From Salinarchaeum sp. IM2453 (GTDB lineage Archaea > Halobacteriota > Halobacteria > Halobacteriales > Salinarchaeaceae), in the NCBI RefSeq assembly GCF_019693215.1, contig NZ_CP081183.1, positions 186,001 through 250,000 on the forward strand: 64,000 nucleotides of DNA, given 5' to 3'. Below are positions 1 through 9,053 of this stretch, piece by piece. Below the pieces are notes generated by a model, which did no database searches, was not told where the DNA came from, and was given only the letters and a program-made list of their open reading frames with translations. How positions within the stretch are numbered: position 1 is the stretch's first letter; every line of letters starts with the position of its first letter. A program made the position numbers and the translations under genes.

Positions 1-1796
1 TCCAGCTCTGCGCGGAAGATTTCTGGCTGATCAAGAGCTCGGCGAATCCCCCGGTATCCGAGCATTGGATTATGCTCGACAGGTTCTGAATCCCCGCCTT
101 CTAGTTCGCGGAATTCATCTGTCGGCGCATCGAGTGTTCGAACTCGAACAGGGCGCGGATAAAATTCATCGGCGACTTTTCGGATACCACCAACAAGTTC
201 ATCGATGTATGCATCGCGACCATGATCGTTGATATATCGTTCTGGAGTTTTATCAAGAGAGAGGACCATGTGCTCCATTCGGAGCAGTCCAACGCCATCA
301 GCACCGGTTGCTGCTGCACGTTCTGCGGCTTCAGGGATGGAAACGTTGACTTTCACTTGCGTGGCGGTCATTGGTTTTACTGGCGTATCTGGCTGCACCT
401 CGCTTACTGGATCATGCTCTGCTTGATCCTCTTCGGTATCGGTGCCCGCTACAACAGTGCCTTTGTCTCCATCAATAGTAATGTCTTGTCCGTCTTCGAT
501 AGCGGTAGTAGCGGTACTAGCGCCAACAACAGAGGGGACACCAAGCTCACGGGAAACAATTGATGCGTGACTGGTCATACCACCCTCGTCAGTTACAATT
601 CCAGCAGCGCGTTTCATCGCTGGTACCATATCAGGAGTCGTCATCTCGGTGACAATGATGTCACCCGATTCGACTTTATCAAGCTCATCAGCAGAGTTGA
701 TAACACGGGCTTGGCCGCTGACTTTACCCGGACTTGATCCTAAGCCAGTAACTAAAACATCATCTGAATCAGCCTGATCGCTATTGTTCTGATTCGAACT
801 CTGATCGCCAATTGTATCTGAAAGCTCAGAAGAATCAGAATTATCCGCGGAGTCGTCGATAGTCGTGATCGGGCGAGATTGCAGCATGTAGATGTCGCCG
901 TCAGAAACTGCCCACTCAACGTCTTGAGGAGCATTGTAATGGCGTTCTACTTTTTGTCCAAGTGTGCGGAGGTTTTCAAGCTCGTCATCGGAGAGCACGC
1001 GTTCTGTCCGCTTAGCATCAGAGACGTCTCTCTCAACAGTCTCGCCGGTCTCATCGTCTTTGACATACATTATTTCTTTTGTGGCAACAGAAACATCAAG
1101 AATGTCGCCCGTTTCTCGGTCGACAACATAGTTATCGGGCGAGACTTCTCCAGCGACAACAGCCTCACCGAGTCCCCATGCGGCCTCAATAATCATCTCA
1201 GAAGTACCGGTCGACGGGTGACTGGTAAACATTACACCACTTTTGTCTGCTTCAACCATCTTTTGAACAACAACTGCAATATTAACACTTCGGTGGTCAA
1301 AGCCCTGATTTTGCCGGTAATAGATTGCTCGCTGCGTAAACAGTGATGCCCAGCATTCTCGGACTTTTTCAATTAGATCGTCTCCGGTAACATTTAGGAA
1401 GGTTTCCTGTTGCCCAGCAAAACTTGCATCAGGAAGGTCTTCTGCTGTGGCGCTTGAGCGAACAGCAACAAATGTTCCTTCACCCAAATCATCTCGGTAT
1501 GCTGCAAGAATCTCTTTACGGAGTTCGTCCGGAAACTCTGCTTCGAGAATCAAAGACTGAGCTCGATCAGCAGCTTCCTCCAGCGCGGAGGTATCATCAG
1601 CATCAACATCAACCGCTTCAAACAGTTCGTCATCAATTCCGGTTTCTTCCAAAAAGGATCGGTACGCTTCGCCGCTAACAACAAATCCAGGCGGGACTGG
1701 AAGGCCCGCAGAGGTTAGTTCACCCAGTGACGCACCTTTTCCGCCAACAAGGTCGGTGTCCCCTGCAGATGTCTCCTCAAGCCAGATTACTGCCAT
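1..1796 (-). CDS. ppsA: phosphoenolpyruvate synthase, 3' part missing
   Basis: Converts pyruvate and ATP to PEP, AMP and phosphate, the entry step of gluconeogenesis. From the ATG at 1796 the frame stays open to the window edge, giving about 598 residues of a protein usually near 750-800. The N-terminal nucleotide-binding domain begins MAVIWLEE and has the GGKGASLGEL glycine-rich stretch and the VRSSATAEDLPDASFAGQ motif. The central swivelling domain carries GGMTSHASI, whose His is phosphorylated, and the start of the PEP/pyruvate barrel (DGVGLLRMEHM) follows. Between the first two domains is a haloarchaeal-looking low-complexity Ser/Asp/Asn/Gln linker (about bases 770-850). The C-terminal catalytic part lies outside the window. 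Family assignment is firm. Confidence 0.95.
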   Translation of the reverse strand, partial: MAVIWLEETSAGDTDLVGGKGASLGELTSAGLPVPPGFVVSGEAYRSFLEETGIDDELFEAVDVDADDTSALEEAADRAQSLILEAEFPDELRKEILAAYRDDLGEGTFVAVRSSATAEDLPDASFAGQQETFLNVTGDDLIEKVRECWASLFTQRAIYYRQNQGFDHRSVNIAVVVQKMVEADKSGVMFTSHPSTGTSEMIIEAAWGLGEAVVAGEVSPDNYVVDRETGDILDVSVATKEIMYVKDDETGETVERDVSDAKRTERVLSDDELENLRTLGQKVERHYNAPQDVEWAVSDGDIYMLQSRPITTIDDSADNSDSSELSDTIGDQSSNQNNSDQADSDDVLVTGLGSSPGKVSGQARVINSADELDKVESGDIIVTEMTTPDMVPAMKRAAGIVTDEGGMTSHASIVSRELGVPSVVGASTATTAIEDGQDITIDGDKGTVVAGTDTEEDQAEHDPVSEVQPDTPVKPMTATQVKVNVSIPEAAERAAATGADGVGLLRMEHMVLSLDKTPERYINDHGRDAYIDELVGGIRKVADEFYPRPVRVRTLDAPTDEFRELEGGDSEPVEHNPMLGYRGIRRALDQPEIFRAEL

Positions 1797-1864
1797 CTGT
1801 ATTATTGTGTCACCACGACCGGAACAATGAAGCTTCCGAACTATCTGCCAAAATGTGTCGAACA

Positions 1865-1877
1865 ATATATATAAATA
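1865..1877 (-). promoter_or_regulatory. TATA box of ppsA
   Basis: On the minus strand this reads TTTATATATATTG, a strong archaeal TATA element. It lies about 70-80 bases before the ppsA ATG, so a start about 27 bases downstream would leave a leader of roughly 45-50 bases. Inferred from sequence only. Confidence 0.5.
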
Positions 1878-1939
1878 GGAGAAATGAATCGATACATCAC
1901 AATCGGAGTCAGAAGTTGGCACCTTCTTGCGATTTCAAC

Positions 1940-2260
1940 CATGAGATTTCCACGTCGGTGGACTCAGGTCTGAAGACTCGTTGGTATGACCCGTCTTTTC
2001 GCGGGGCCAGGCCTCCGCTTCCAGCCCCGGGATGAGATCCGAAGTTGCCGGTATTTCGAAATCCACGACCAGTAGTCGAAAAGACTCTCAGAGTGGTGTA
2101 GTCTAGATTCCGGGATCATCCGTTTACTCAAGTGGCTAAGCTATCTCGGCATAGTTATGCATATGCTTCAGATGAGAACGAAAACGGAGGATACAGTGTC
2201 TCTGTAGTTATCTCCCGACTACCGTCTTCATTCAACGGCTAAATTCAAGCACTCTTGCCT
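1940..2260 (-). repeat. possible eroded tnpB/IS1341-type remnant in a 494-base gap
   Basis: The gap 1797-2290 has no credible gene. Its middle holds GC-rich debris resembling transposon ends elsewhere in the window. Around 2000-2060 are segments comparable with the tnpB 3' remnant near 13460-13520 (CGGTAT followed by TCCACGAC). Near 2177-2190 the string AACGAAAACGG is shared with the left-end copy near 24903. No frame of useful length survives. The match is short and patchy, so this is a weak call. Confidence 0.3.
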
Positions 2261-2290
2261 TGCTGCCGCCGTAAACGGCTGCAGATGGAA

Positions 2291-3184
2291 TTATGCCTCG
2301 ATGATATCACCGGGATCAGGTGAATCAACTGAGAGCTTCGCATTCAGTGTTATTGTACCAGTTCCACCAACCCGGACATCACGGGCCACTTTGACAGAGA
2401 CATGAGCTGGTCGGTTTATGTGATAACCTTGTTCAAAACAAAGTCCATCAGGAGACCCACCGTCAAGGGCTTGCATTTCACGGATATACACGCCAGCTGC
2501 TCCTGCGGCCATCCGAGCACCGGGAACCTCCCGTTGTCGATTCGGAAGAAAAACACGGGCATGAGCCGTTGTATCAGTCTGTAAAGTATCAAAAGTAAAT
2601 GCATAAATGCCAGTCAGGTCGTGCTGATGACACAACTCCGTGAGAGCGGGCCATTTAGGAGTTATGCTGCGCAGGTCAGAGAAGTATGAGACAGGAACAA
2701 TCAACCACGGTGCATCGACCGAAGCGGCAGCAATAGGCAGCTCTGGTGTGGCTAACCCGTTTTCGGAAATCCCCAGCCCGTCAGCAATCATCGTTGGACT
2801 TATCGAAACTTCATCAATCGCGCGATGAAGACCAGTTTGCCATACATGGTGATCATCGGTGATATCAATCTGGACAATGCCACGATTTGTTTTAACTTCT
2901 CGTTCGCCTGGCTGAACAGTGCCCGCATCAAGAAGCCCAATAAAAGCACCAATTGTTGCATATCCTGAGCTTTCAATCTCAGATTGTGGAGTAAAGTATC
3001 GAATCTGTGGGTCTGCATCATCACTTGGATACAAAAAAGCAATTTCGCCAACCGGGATTTCGCGGGCAATCTCTTGCATCGTACTGGTATCGAGACCGCT
3101 CGCATTAGGGACAACCCCAGTCGGAATGCCTGAAAGTGATCGAGTGGCAAATGTATCGACAAGCATCAACTGAATCTGTTCCAT
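2291..3184 (-). CDS. PhzF-family isomerase/epimerase-like protein
   Basis: A 297-residue protein of the PhzF/diaminopimelate-epimerase-like superfamily. Members are cofactor-free isomerases with two similar halves; the substrate here cannot be read from sequence. The N terminus (MEQIQLMLVDTFATRSLSG, then PTGVVPNA) is the family's opening strand and loop, followed by REIPVGEIAFLYP, which aligns with the segment holding the catalytic Glu in PhzF. The second half has GARMAAGAAGVYI. The ATG at 3184 was chosen because it gives the usual start; GTG at 3217 and ATG at 3211 are in frame upstream but would run through the inverted repeat at 3199-3215. Divergent from the phosphoribosyltransferase gene. 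Function beyond family level is unknown. Confidence 0.85.
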   Translation of the reverse strand: MEQIQLMLVDTFATRSLSGIPTGVVPNASGLDTSTMQEIAREIPVGEIAFLYPSDDADPQIRYFTPQSEIESSGYATIGAFIGLLDAGTVQPGEREVKTNRGIVQIDITDDHHVWQTGLHRAIDEVSISPTMIADGLGISENGLATPELPIAAASVDAPWLIVPVSYFSDLRSITPKWPALTELCHQHDLTGIYAFTFDTLQTDTTAHARVFLPNRQREVPGARMAAGAAGVYIREMQALDGGSPDGLCFEQGYHINRPAHVSVKVARDVRVGGTGTITLNAKLSVDSPDPGDIIEA

Positions 3185-3198
3185 AAGCACACAGTTGA

Positions 3199-3215
3199 GT
3201 TCATGTAACATGAAC
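3199..3215. promoter_or_regulatory. perfect 7-3-7 inverted repeat, operator candidate
   Basis: GTTCATG-TAA-CATGAAC is a perfect inverted repeat 15-31 bases before the chosen PhzF start, where the TATA box and transcription start of a leaderless gene would lie. A bound regulator there would block or recruit polymerase. No regulator gene is adjacent, so the binding protein is unknown. Confidence 0.5.
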
Positions 3216-3350
3216 ACCAGGGGAACATGAGAGAAAGTGTGTTATCTATTCTCAATAAATACGATTTTCTGCCGCTTTTTGAGTTATTGGACCAACGATG
3301 AGGTACACGAGCATCGATATTTCTTTTTGAGTCGGACGATGAACTCAGGT

Positions 3351-4049
3351 ATGGGTGAATTGCCCGATCAATTTCGTTGCGAGCTTGTGACGTGGGAGTA
3401 TGTATACGATAGAACGCACTTGATTGCTGAGCAGGTGCGTGCAGAAGAGTGGTCACCAGACACGGTCGTTGCATTAGCCCGTGGGGGCTGGTTTGCTGGC
3501 CGAGTAGTCTGTGATCTACTAGGGATTGACGACCTTGTGAGTCTAAAAATCGAGCATTACGTTGGCACAGGGGAACAGGCCGACGAGCCACAGGTTCGAT
3601 ATCCGCTTCCGGACGGAGCAATTACTGATAAAGACATACTTATTATCGACGACATTGCGGATACTGGACAGTCAATCCAACATGCTCGAGAATATATACA
3701 GCAAAATGATCCTTGTTCAGTCAAAACGGCCACGGTATCACTTCTTGATACAAGCAAAACTGAGCCAGATTACGTTGGTGAGCAACTTGGGGACTGGGCC
3801 TGGATCGTGTTTCCATGGAATTTCATTGAGGACATGATCGACTTAATCACCGGCGTAATGGAAAAGTCAGAGAACACGTGGTTTACATCAACTGAAATAA
3901 AGGATCTGCTGCAAGAATATCACGGAATTAGCCATTTTGATTTAGAGGTAGTTCAACCAAAGCGGGTGGACGAAGTTCTCAACGAAATGGAACGCCGGAA
4001 CGAAATCGTTGCTGGAGCAAGAGGGCTACGTTTGCCGGATACGTCCTAA
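3351..4049 (+). CDS. purine-type phosphoribosyltransferase with C-terminal extension
   Basis: A 232-residue PRTase-fold protein of the haloarchaeal xanthine/guanine phosphoribosyltransferase-like group. These transfer a base to PRPP, or in some cases only sense PRPP. The PRPP loop is clear: ILIIDDIADTGQS, with two Asp before the phosphate-binding TGQS. VALARGGWFAGRVVCDLLG forms the N-terminal strand and helix. A C-terminal extension of about 75 residues after WIVFPWNFIEDMIDLI looks like a helical, wHTH-like domain ending in VLNEMERRNEIVAGARG. The start at 3351 (MGELPDQFRCEL) fits the family; ATG at 3339 is possible, and an AT-rich TATA-like stretch lies near 3313-3325. Substrate is not determined by the sequence. 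Confidence 0.85.
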   Translation: MGELPDQFRCELVTWEYVYDRTHLIAEQVRAEEWSPDTVVALARGGWFAGRVVCDLLGIDDLVSLKIEHYVGTGEQADEPQVRYPLPDGAITDKDILIIDDIADTGQSIQHAREYIQQNDPCSVKTATVSLLDTSKTEPDYVGEQLGDWAWIVFPWNFIEDMIDLITGVMEKSENTWFTSTEIKDLLQEYHGISHFDLEVVQPKRVDEVLNEMERRNEIVAGARGLRLPDTS

Positions 4050-4104
4050 AATTCTTAGACTGACAGAGTTTGTTCCTCTGTTGATCAAGAGGTCAATAGG
4101 CAAA

Positions 4105-4935
4105 TTAGTCAGCAACAGCTTCAGAAGAGGAGATATCAGCAGTCGGATCTTGGAGCCAGAGATCGCCGAATAATTCGTCTTGCTGGAGTTGTATTTTTCC
4201 GCGGTGTGCGAGAAATAGCCCAGCAAGATAGGTTTGAACGCGCGAACCTCCTGCAGATTCAATCTCACGGAACAAAACCTCTGAGCGACCTGCGTTATAA
4301 TGCTCTTGTAAGGTATCATAGAGTTGGTCGATGATTTCTTCAATATCTTCACCGTGTGTCCGCTCAGTAACCTCTGTAGCAGTTGGTTCATCGAACGCTC
4401 TAGTGGTATCCTGCTCATGATAACTAACAGTCATCGTGCCATCACGGTGTCCACTGGATTCAGTTGTGTCATATTCGCGAGACTGTTTCCACCGTGACCC
4501 CCGTTCTGCCTCACGAAGTTTGCGAATAAGTTCATCAAGGGTCTCAGGAGATCCACGTGCATTTTTTCGGTCTAAGCGACGCTCAATTTCATCTTCAAGC
4601 GTGTCAATTGGATCAGATGTAGGTCGTGGTTCATCGAAGGGCTGATCACCCGGACGAGGTTGATTAATTCGCTCATCTTCTTCATCGTCATCTTGCAGGA
4701 GTGTATCGCTTTTCATGCGGAGAAGTACAGATGCATAGAATAGGGCCCGACCAGACTTTCTGAGATCACCTTCATCTAGAGCAGCAAGGAACTCTTCAGT
4801 TACCTGTACGATATCTATGTCCCACGGATCAATCTCGCCATCTTCCGCGAGCTGTACCAAGAGTTCAACAGGTTCAGCTTTGTCATCGTCTGCTGAATCT
4901 TCTGTTGATTGTGAAGTTACATCGAGTCCATTCAT
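4105..4935 (-). CDS. scpA: segregation and condensation protein ScpA (kleisin)
   Basis: A 276-residue kleisin that bridges the heads of an SMC dimer in chromosome condensation and segregation. The N-terminal region has the ScpA signature EPVELLVQLAEDGEIDPWDIDIVQVTEEFLA, followed by SGRALFYASVLLRMKSDTLL, the part that contacts the SMC neck. An acidic low-complexity middle (about 95-190) is typical of haloarchaea. The C-terminal winged helix (VLFREIESAGGSRVQTYLAGLFLAHRGKI) binds the SMC cap. It overlaps the end of smc by four bases (ATGA), so the two are translationally coupled. No scpB was seen nearby, as is usual in archaea. Confidence 0.95.
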   Translation of the reverse strand: MNGLDVTSQSTEDSADDDKAEPVELLVQLAEDGEIDPWDIDIVQVTEEFLAALDEGDLRKSGRALFYASVLLRMKSDTLLQDDDEEDERINQPRPGDQPFDEPRPTSDPIDTLEDEIERRLDRKNARGSPETLDELIRKLREAERGSRWKQSREYDTTESSGHRDGTMTVSYHEQDTTRAFDEPTATEVTERTHGEDIEEIIDQLYDTLQEHYNAGRSEVLFREIESAGGSRVQTYLAGLFLAHRGKIQLQQDELFGDLWLQDPTADISSSEAVAD

Positions 4936-7900
4936 GCTGATGCCTCCTCCGACAGATCAATTCCAGTGACTGTACTAACATTGTCATCTTGCATTGTGAC
5001 CCCGATAGCACGTTCAGAACGATCAAGCATCGCAGATCGGTGAGAAACAACTACGAACTGGGCATCACCAGCGAGCTCATCAACCATTTCACCAACCCGT
5101 TCGGCATTTGCCGCATCAAGGAATGCATCAATCTCATCTAGCGCATAGAATGGAGCAGGATCATGTCGCTGAATTGCAAAGATGAACGACAGTGCAGTAA
5201 GTGATTTCTCTCCGCCACTCATCGCTTCGAGACGCTGTACAGGTTTATCACTCGGCTGGGCTTTCATTGTTAGACCTCCGGAGAATGGGTCTTCCTCATC
5301 TTCCAGAACCAGTTCTCCAGTACCGTTAGATAGCCGTTCAAAAATATCTCGGAAATGAGTATCAATTTCTTCGTAGGAGGCCATGAATGCCTCTCGCTTT
5401 TGTGCCTCATATGATTCGATTCGGGATTTTATTTCATCTCGTTCATCTACCAGCGTTGTTTTACGCTCTTTAAGATCATCGAGCTCACTTTCAACGCGAT
5501 CATACTCATCAATTGCAAGCATATTCACTGGCTCAAGCTCAGCCATTTCAGACTCAAGTTCCTCAATTGATGCTGTTACTTCGTCGTATGGCGGGATGTC
5601 TTCGGGATCATATTCTCCAACTTCTTGTTGTAACTCTTCAATTTCCCACTCAAGGCGATCAGATTTCTCTTGGTAGTCCTCAATATCAGCTTCTATGTCA
5701 CGAACCGTATCGCGAGCTTGATCACGCTCTTCCTTTGCTGCTTGGAGGTCCTCGCGCAATGACTCGCGTTGTTCTTTCAGATCTGCTAATTCGTTTTCGA
5801 GTTCCTCAACAGCCTCCTTTTTGGATTCTAGCTTGTCTTCCTGAGTTTCAATTTGATCTTCAAACTCTTGGATTTGTTCGCGCTGTTTAGCAACTTCATT
5901 TTGTGCTTCCTCAATATCGGCCTCAAGATCCTCAATTGATTCTTCGACATATTCTTTCTCAAGTTGCCGTTCATTAAGACGTGCATCGAGGTCATCGAGT
6001 TGAGAATTTAGTGAGTCAATTTCGTCTCGTATGTTATCTGCTTGCGCGGTCAATTCTGGGATGCGAGAGGACTCAAGTTGGGATTCTACCTCAGTAATTT
6101 CATCATCAAGTTCCGTTAGCTCTGAATCGATTGCATCAATATCCTCCTGTAGTGCCGTCATCTTCTCATCGACTGCCTCTCGTTCGTCATTAAGTTCATC
6201 AATCTGATTTTCCGTAGCTGTGATCTTATCATGAAGACTATCGATTTCTTCTTCAATGTTCTCGAAGTCTTTTTGGATTGACTGGACCTCTTCAGTTGCA
6301 TCTGCCCGCTTATCTCTCGCTTGCTCAATACGAGAATCCACAGACTGAATATCGTCACGAAGCTGATCTCGGTCTTCCTGTAGTGACGTGATTTTTGCAG
6401 CGACTCTCTCCAGTTTTCCTTTTCCCGTTTTGGAGAATGAATATCGGGTTCCTTTCGATGAACCACCAGTCATTGCGCCGCTTTTCTCGACAAGTTCGCC
6501 GTCAAGCGTAACTAGCCGGTAGTCGCCCATGTAAGCGCGTGCAGTATCCAAATCTTCAACAACGAGTGTATCACCAAGAACATAAGAAAAGATACCTTCG
6601 TACTTTGAGTCAAAATCAACTAAATTATAGGCAAAGTCAATCACGCCGGGATCGGATGGGGCTTGTGGTAGGCGACGCTTGTTCATTTCAGTTATCGGGA
6701 GAAATGTCGCCCGGCCGGCGTTTCGCGATTTTAGATACTCAATGCACTGCTGTCCGACCTCATCATTATCGACAACGACATTTGCGAGTCGAGCCCCAGC
6801 GGCTGTCTCACAAGCGGTTGCATACTGATTTTCAACTGCTCCAAGTTGTCCGACAGTACCATGCACACCAGAGAAATCTGCGTCTAGAATGGTTGTGACC
6901 GCCCTCGCATAGGAGTTGTCACTGCCGCTTTGTTCTGCTCTGGCCTCAAGTTCAGCATATTCCTGTTGCTTTTGCTGGAGCTGATCTTCAATCTCCTGAA
7001 GTTCGGTCTCAAGGTTGCGTTTCTTCTCCTGCAGATCAGAGAGAACTTCGTTGATATTCTCACGATTAGCCTTTGCTTTCTGTAATTCTGTCTGAAGGTC
7101 GTCTTTTTCTGCCTCTAGCTCAGGGATCCGATCTTTTAGTGTTGAGAGTTCTTCTTCTTTCTCTTCAAGCTCATTCGAGCGACGTCGAGCCTCGTCAATC
7201 AACCGGTCCTGCTTAAGTTGCAGTTCATTTTTCTGATCTTTTTTCTCTTCACGTTTTTCTTTAAGTGTCTGAAGTTTGTCTTTGAGTTCTTCATACTCGG
7301 TGTCGACAGCTTCAATTTCGGCCTTAACATCAGCCAGATCAGCTTTCTTTTCTTTGACATCGGCCTTGATTGATGATTTTTCAAGCTTTATTTCCCGAAT
7401 ATCGCTTTCTAACTCCTCAAGGGTCTCCTGTTTACGATCGTGTTCAACAAACGCCTCACGGCGGTTAGCCTCAGCTGATTCGATTCGTTCGTTGGCATCT
7501 TCGATCCGGTCTTCAAACCGGCCAATCTCAGCCTTTATAGATTCAATTTCACGCTGTAGTTCAAGTTGCTCTTCCTCTCCTTTCTGTTGGATTTCTTCAT
7601 TAAGATCAGATAGTTCACCTTCAAGACGAGTAACTCTCCCCTGACGCTTATCCAGTAGTTCTTGTTTTCGGTCGCGTTTGGCTTTTAGATCCTGTAGTGC
7701 AGACTCAACATCTGATAGCTCTGCATTTTTTTCTTCCAGCTCTGATGCCTTGAGATACCCCTCGTAAGTCTCTTTCTCATCCCGAAGAGATTGATATTCA
7801 AGAGCCTTCTCACGTTCTGTGCTAAGTTGATCAAGCTGCTGTTGTTTTTCCTCGATGCGAGTTTCTGCTTCGCTAATACGATCCTTAACTGTCTGAAGCT

Positions 7901-8498
7901 CGTCAAATGCGTCTTCTTTTTTAGCATCAAACTCAGCAACACCGGCGATTTCATCAATAATTTCCCGACGCTCTCCGGGCGTCATGTTGATTATTTCTGT
8001 GACATCACCCTGCATGACAACGTTGTATCCTTCAGGAGTCACACCAGCAGCTGCTAGCAGATCTTGGATATCGGAGAGGTTCACCGATCGGTCATTAAGA
8101 TAGTAGTATGAATAGTAGTTGCTCTCAGTTTCTTTAATTCGACGACGAATCGAGACTTCATCGACATTACCAACCTTGTCCGTACCAGCGGCATTGACTA
8201 CCTGGGATCGAGTGAGCGTCTCATCACTATTATCGAGAACGACCTCAACACTTGCTTCACGCTCTCTTTGGGCTGATTGATCATCGTCGTGCCCAGGGTT
8301 GTAGATTAAATCAGTCAGCTTCTGTGCTCGAATACCTCGTGTTCGAGCAAGTCCAAGGGCAAACAATATTGCGTCAATAATATTTGACTTGCCAGACCCA
8401 TTTGGACCGCTAATAGTTGTGAAATCTTCATATAATGGAATATGGGTTGTCTGCCCGAAGCTCTTGAAGTTATCTAAGACAATTGATTTGATGTGCAT
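4932..8498 (-). CDS. smc: chromosome segregation protein SMC
   Basis: A full-length 1188-residue SMC ATPase, the core of the archaeal condensin-like complex. The P-loop GPNGSGKSN is at residues 31-39. Two long coiled-coil arms rich in Glu, Lys and Gln flank a hinge near residues 515-670 (GVHGTVGQLGAVENQYATA and GAMTGGSSKGTRYSF). The C-terminal head carries the ABC signature MSGGEKSLTALSFIFAIQ and the Walker B/D-loop PAPFYALDEIDAFLD. Ends MQDDNVSTVTGIDLSEEA. It lies between a small coiled-coil gene and scpA in one operon, so all three are probably co-expressed. Confidence 0.98.
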   Translation of the reverse strand: MHIKSIVLDNFKSFGQTTHIPLYEDFTTISGPNGSGKSNIIDAILFALGLARTRGIRAQKLTDLIYNPGHDDDQSAQREREASVEVVLDNSDETLTRSQVVNAAGTDKVGNVDEVSIRRRIKETESNYYSYYYLNDRSVNLSDIQDLLAAAGVTPEGYNVVMQGDVTEIINMTPGERREIIDEIAGVAEFDAKKEDAFDELQTVKDRISEAETRIEEKQQQLDQLSTEREKALEYQSLRDEKETYEGYLKASELEEKNAELSDVESALQDLKAKRDRKQELLDKRQGRVTRLEGELSDLNEEIQQKGEEEQLELQREIESIKAEIGRFEDRIEDANERIESAEANRREAFVEHDRKQETLEELESDIREIKLEKSSIKADVKEKKADLADVKAEIEAVDTEYEELKDKLQTLKEKREEKKDQKNELQLKQDRLIDEARRRSNELEEKEEELSTLKDRIPELEAEKDDLQTELQKAKANRENINEVLSDLQEKKRNLETELQEIEDQLQQKQQEYAELEARAEQSGSDNSYARAVTTILDADFSGVHGTVGQLGAVENQYATACETAAGARLANVVVDNDEVGQQCIEYLKSRNAGRATFLPITEMNKRRLPQAPSDPGVIDFAYNLVDFDSKYEGIFSYVLGDTLVVEDLDTARAYMGDYRLVTLDGELVEKSGAMTGGSSKGTRYSFSKTGKGKLERVAAKITSLQEDRDQLRDDIQSVDSRIEQARDKRADATEEVQSIQKDFENIEEEIDSLHDKITATENQIDELNDEREAVDEKMTALQEDIDAIDSELTELDDEITEVESQLESSRIPELTAQADNIRDEIDSLNSQLDDLDARLNERQLEKEYVEESIEDLEADIEEAQNEVAKQREQIQEFEDQIETQEDKLESKKEAVEELENELADLKEQRESLREDLQAAKEERDQARDTVRDIEADIEDYQEKSDRLEWEIEELQQEVGEYDPEDIPPYDEVTASIEELESEMAELEPVNMLAIDEYDRVESELDDLKERKTTLVDERDEIKSRIESYEAQKREAFMASYEEIDTHFRDIFERLSNGTGELVLEDEEDPFSGGLTMKAQPSDKPVQRLEAMSGGEKSLTALSFIFAIQRHDPAPFYALDEIDAFLDAANAERVGEMVDELAGDAQFVVVSHRSAMLDRSERAIGVTMQDDNVSTVTGIDLSEEASA

Positions 8499-8518
8499 GC
8501 TATGCGAGATAAAGGTTC

Positions 8519-8809
8519 CTACGCTACGATGATATCTTCCTCGATTCGTTCGTCTGCTTCGGTAGACTTTTGATCTGCGGTAGGATTATCTACTTGGTTT
8601 GTGTCGTTTTGCGGAGGTTCAACCGTATTCTCGTACTCTGGCTCAACATTTACAGATCGATGCTGGTCAATTTCAGATACATCAATGCCGAGTTCCTCTT
8701 CGATTACCCTGAGTTTCTCCTTCGTATCCACCAGTTCTTCAGTGAGACCTTGCACAGTCGATTCGAGCTCCGAAATGGTGGCTTCAAGCTCTTCGACTTT
8801 GCGTGACAT
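8519..8809 (-). CDS. small coiled-coil protein heading the smc-scpA operon
   Basis: A 96-residue protein, 20 bases upstream of smc. Residues 1-40 form a heptad-patterned coiled coil (VEELEATISELESTVQGL); the rest is an acidic, Asn/Gln/Thr-rich, probably disordered tail ending in EERIEEDIIVA-like acidic residues. I recognise it as a conserved haloarchaeal companion of smc but know of no demonstrated function. The coiled coil and operon position suggest an SMC-associated factor, which is inference. The ATG at 8809 has a TATA box 22-31 bases before it, which supports this start and a leaderless transcript. Confidence 0.75.
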   Translation of the reverse strand: MSRKVEELEATISELESTVQGLTEELVDTKEKLRVIEEELGIDVSEIDQHRSVNVEPEYENTVEPPQNDTNQVDNPTADQKSTEADERIEEDIIVA

Positions 8810-8830
8810 ACATTATACTGGTTTGTCAGG

Positions 8831-8840
8831 TCATATAAAC
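8831..8840 (-). promoter_or_regulatory. TATA box of the smc-scpA operon
   Basis: The minus strand reads GTTTATATGA, 22-31 bases before the ATG at 8809. This spacing predicts a leaderless mRNA covering the coiled-coil gene, smc and scpA. Confidence 0.55.
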
Positions 8841-8908
8841 GTGTGTCAGACATTGATTGTTATTCCGACAATACGATACGGGAAAATTCGATACCATGTG
8901 AAATTTGT

Positions 8909-8980
8909 GGCTAACGACACACCTTCCTCAAGGAACAGCCACGTCAGCGGTGGATGAGTAGGCAGAGGCAGTTGACTCAC
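8909..8980 (+). repeat. solo IS1341-type right end (degenerate copy)
   Basis: The block runs GGCTAA, CTTCCTCAAGGA, an imperfect hairpin core, GAGTAGGCAG, then AGTTGAC. It aligns piece by piece with the solo right ends at 25011-25070 and 44918-44986 and with the right end of the intact tnpB element at 53287-53345. No tnpB sequence flanks it. In TnpB systems this region encodes the scaffold of the guide RNA. Whether this copy is transcribed is unknown. Confidence 0.6.
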
Positions 8981-9053
8981 AATTCTTGGAGATATTCGTC
9001 GTTATTGCCTATAAAATGGAAATGGGTAAGGAGGAGGACACAAAGTCAATTAC

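Noticed and set aside
1424-2035. Plus-strand frames opposite ppsA
   Set aside because: Antisense shadows of a well-conserved PEP synthase; no promoter.
3166-3621. 151-codon minus-strand frame over the phosphoribosyltransferase start
   Set aside because: Arg/Ser-rich shadow without homology; it crosses a divergent promoter with a perfect inverted repeat.
5383-8057. Long Ser-rich open frames on the plus strand through smc
   Set aside because: They are antisense shadows of the Glu/Lys-rich coiled coil; smc itself is unmistakable and the shadows show only Ser/Arg low complexity.
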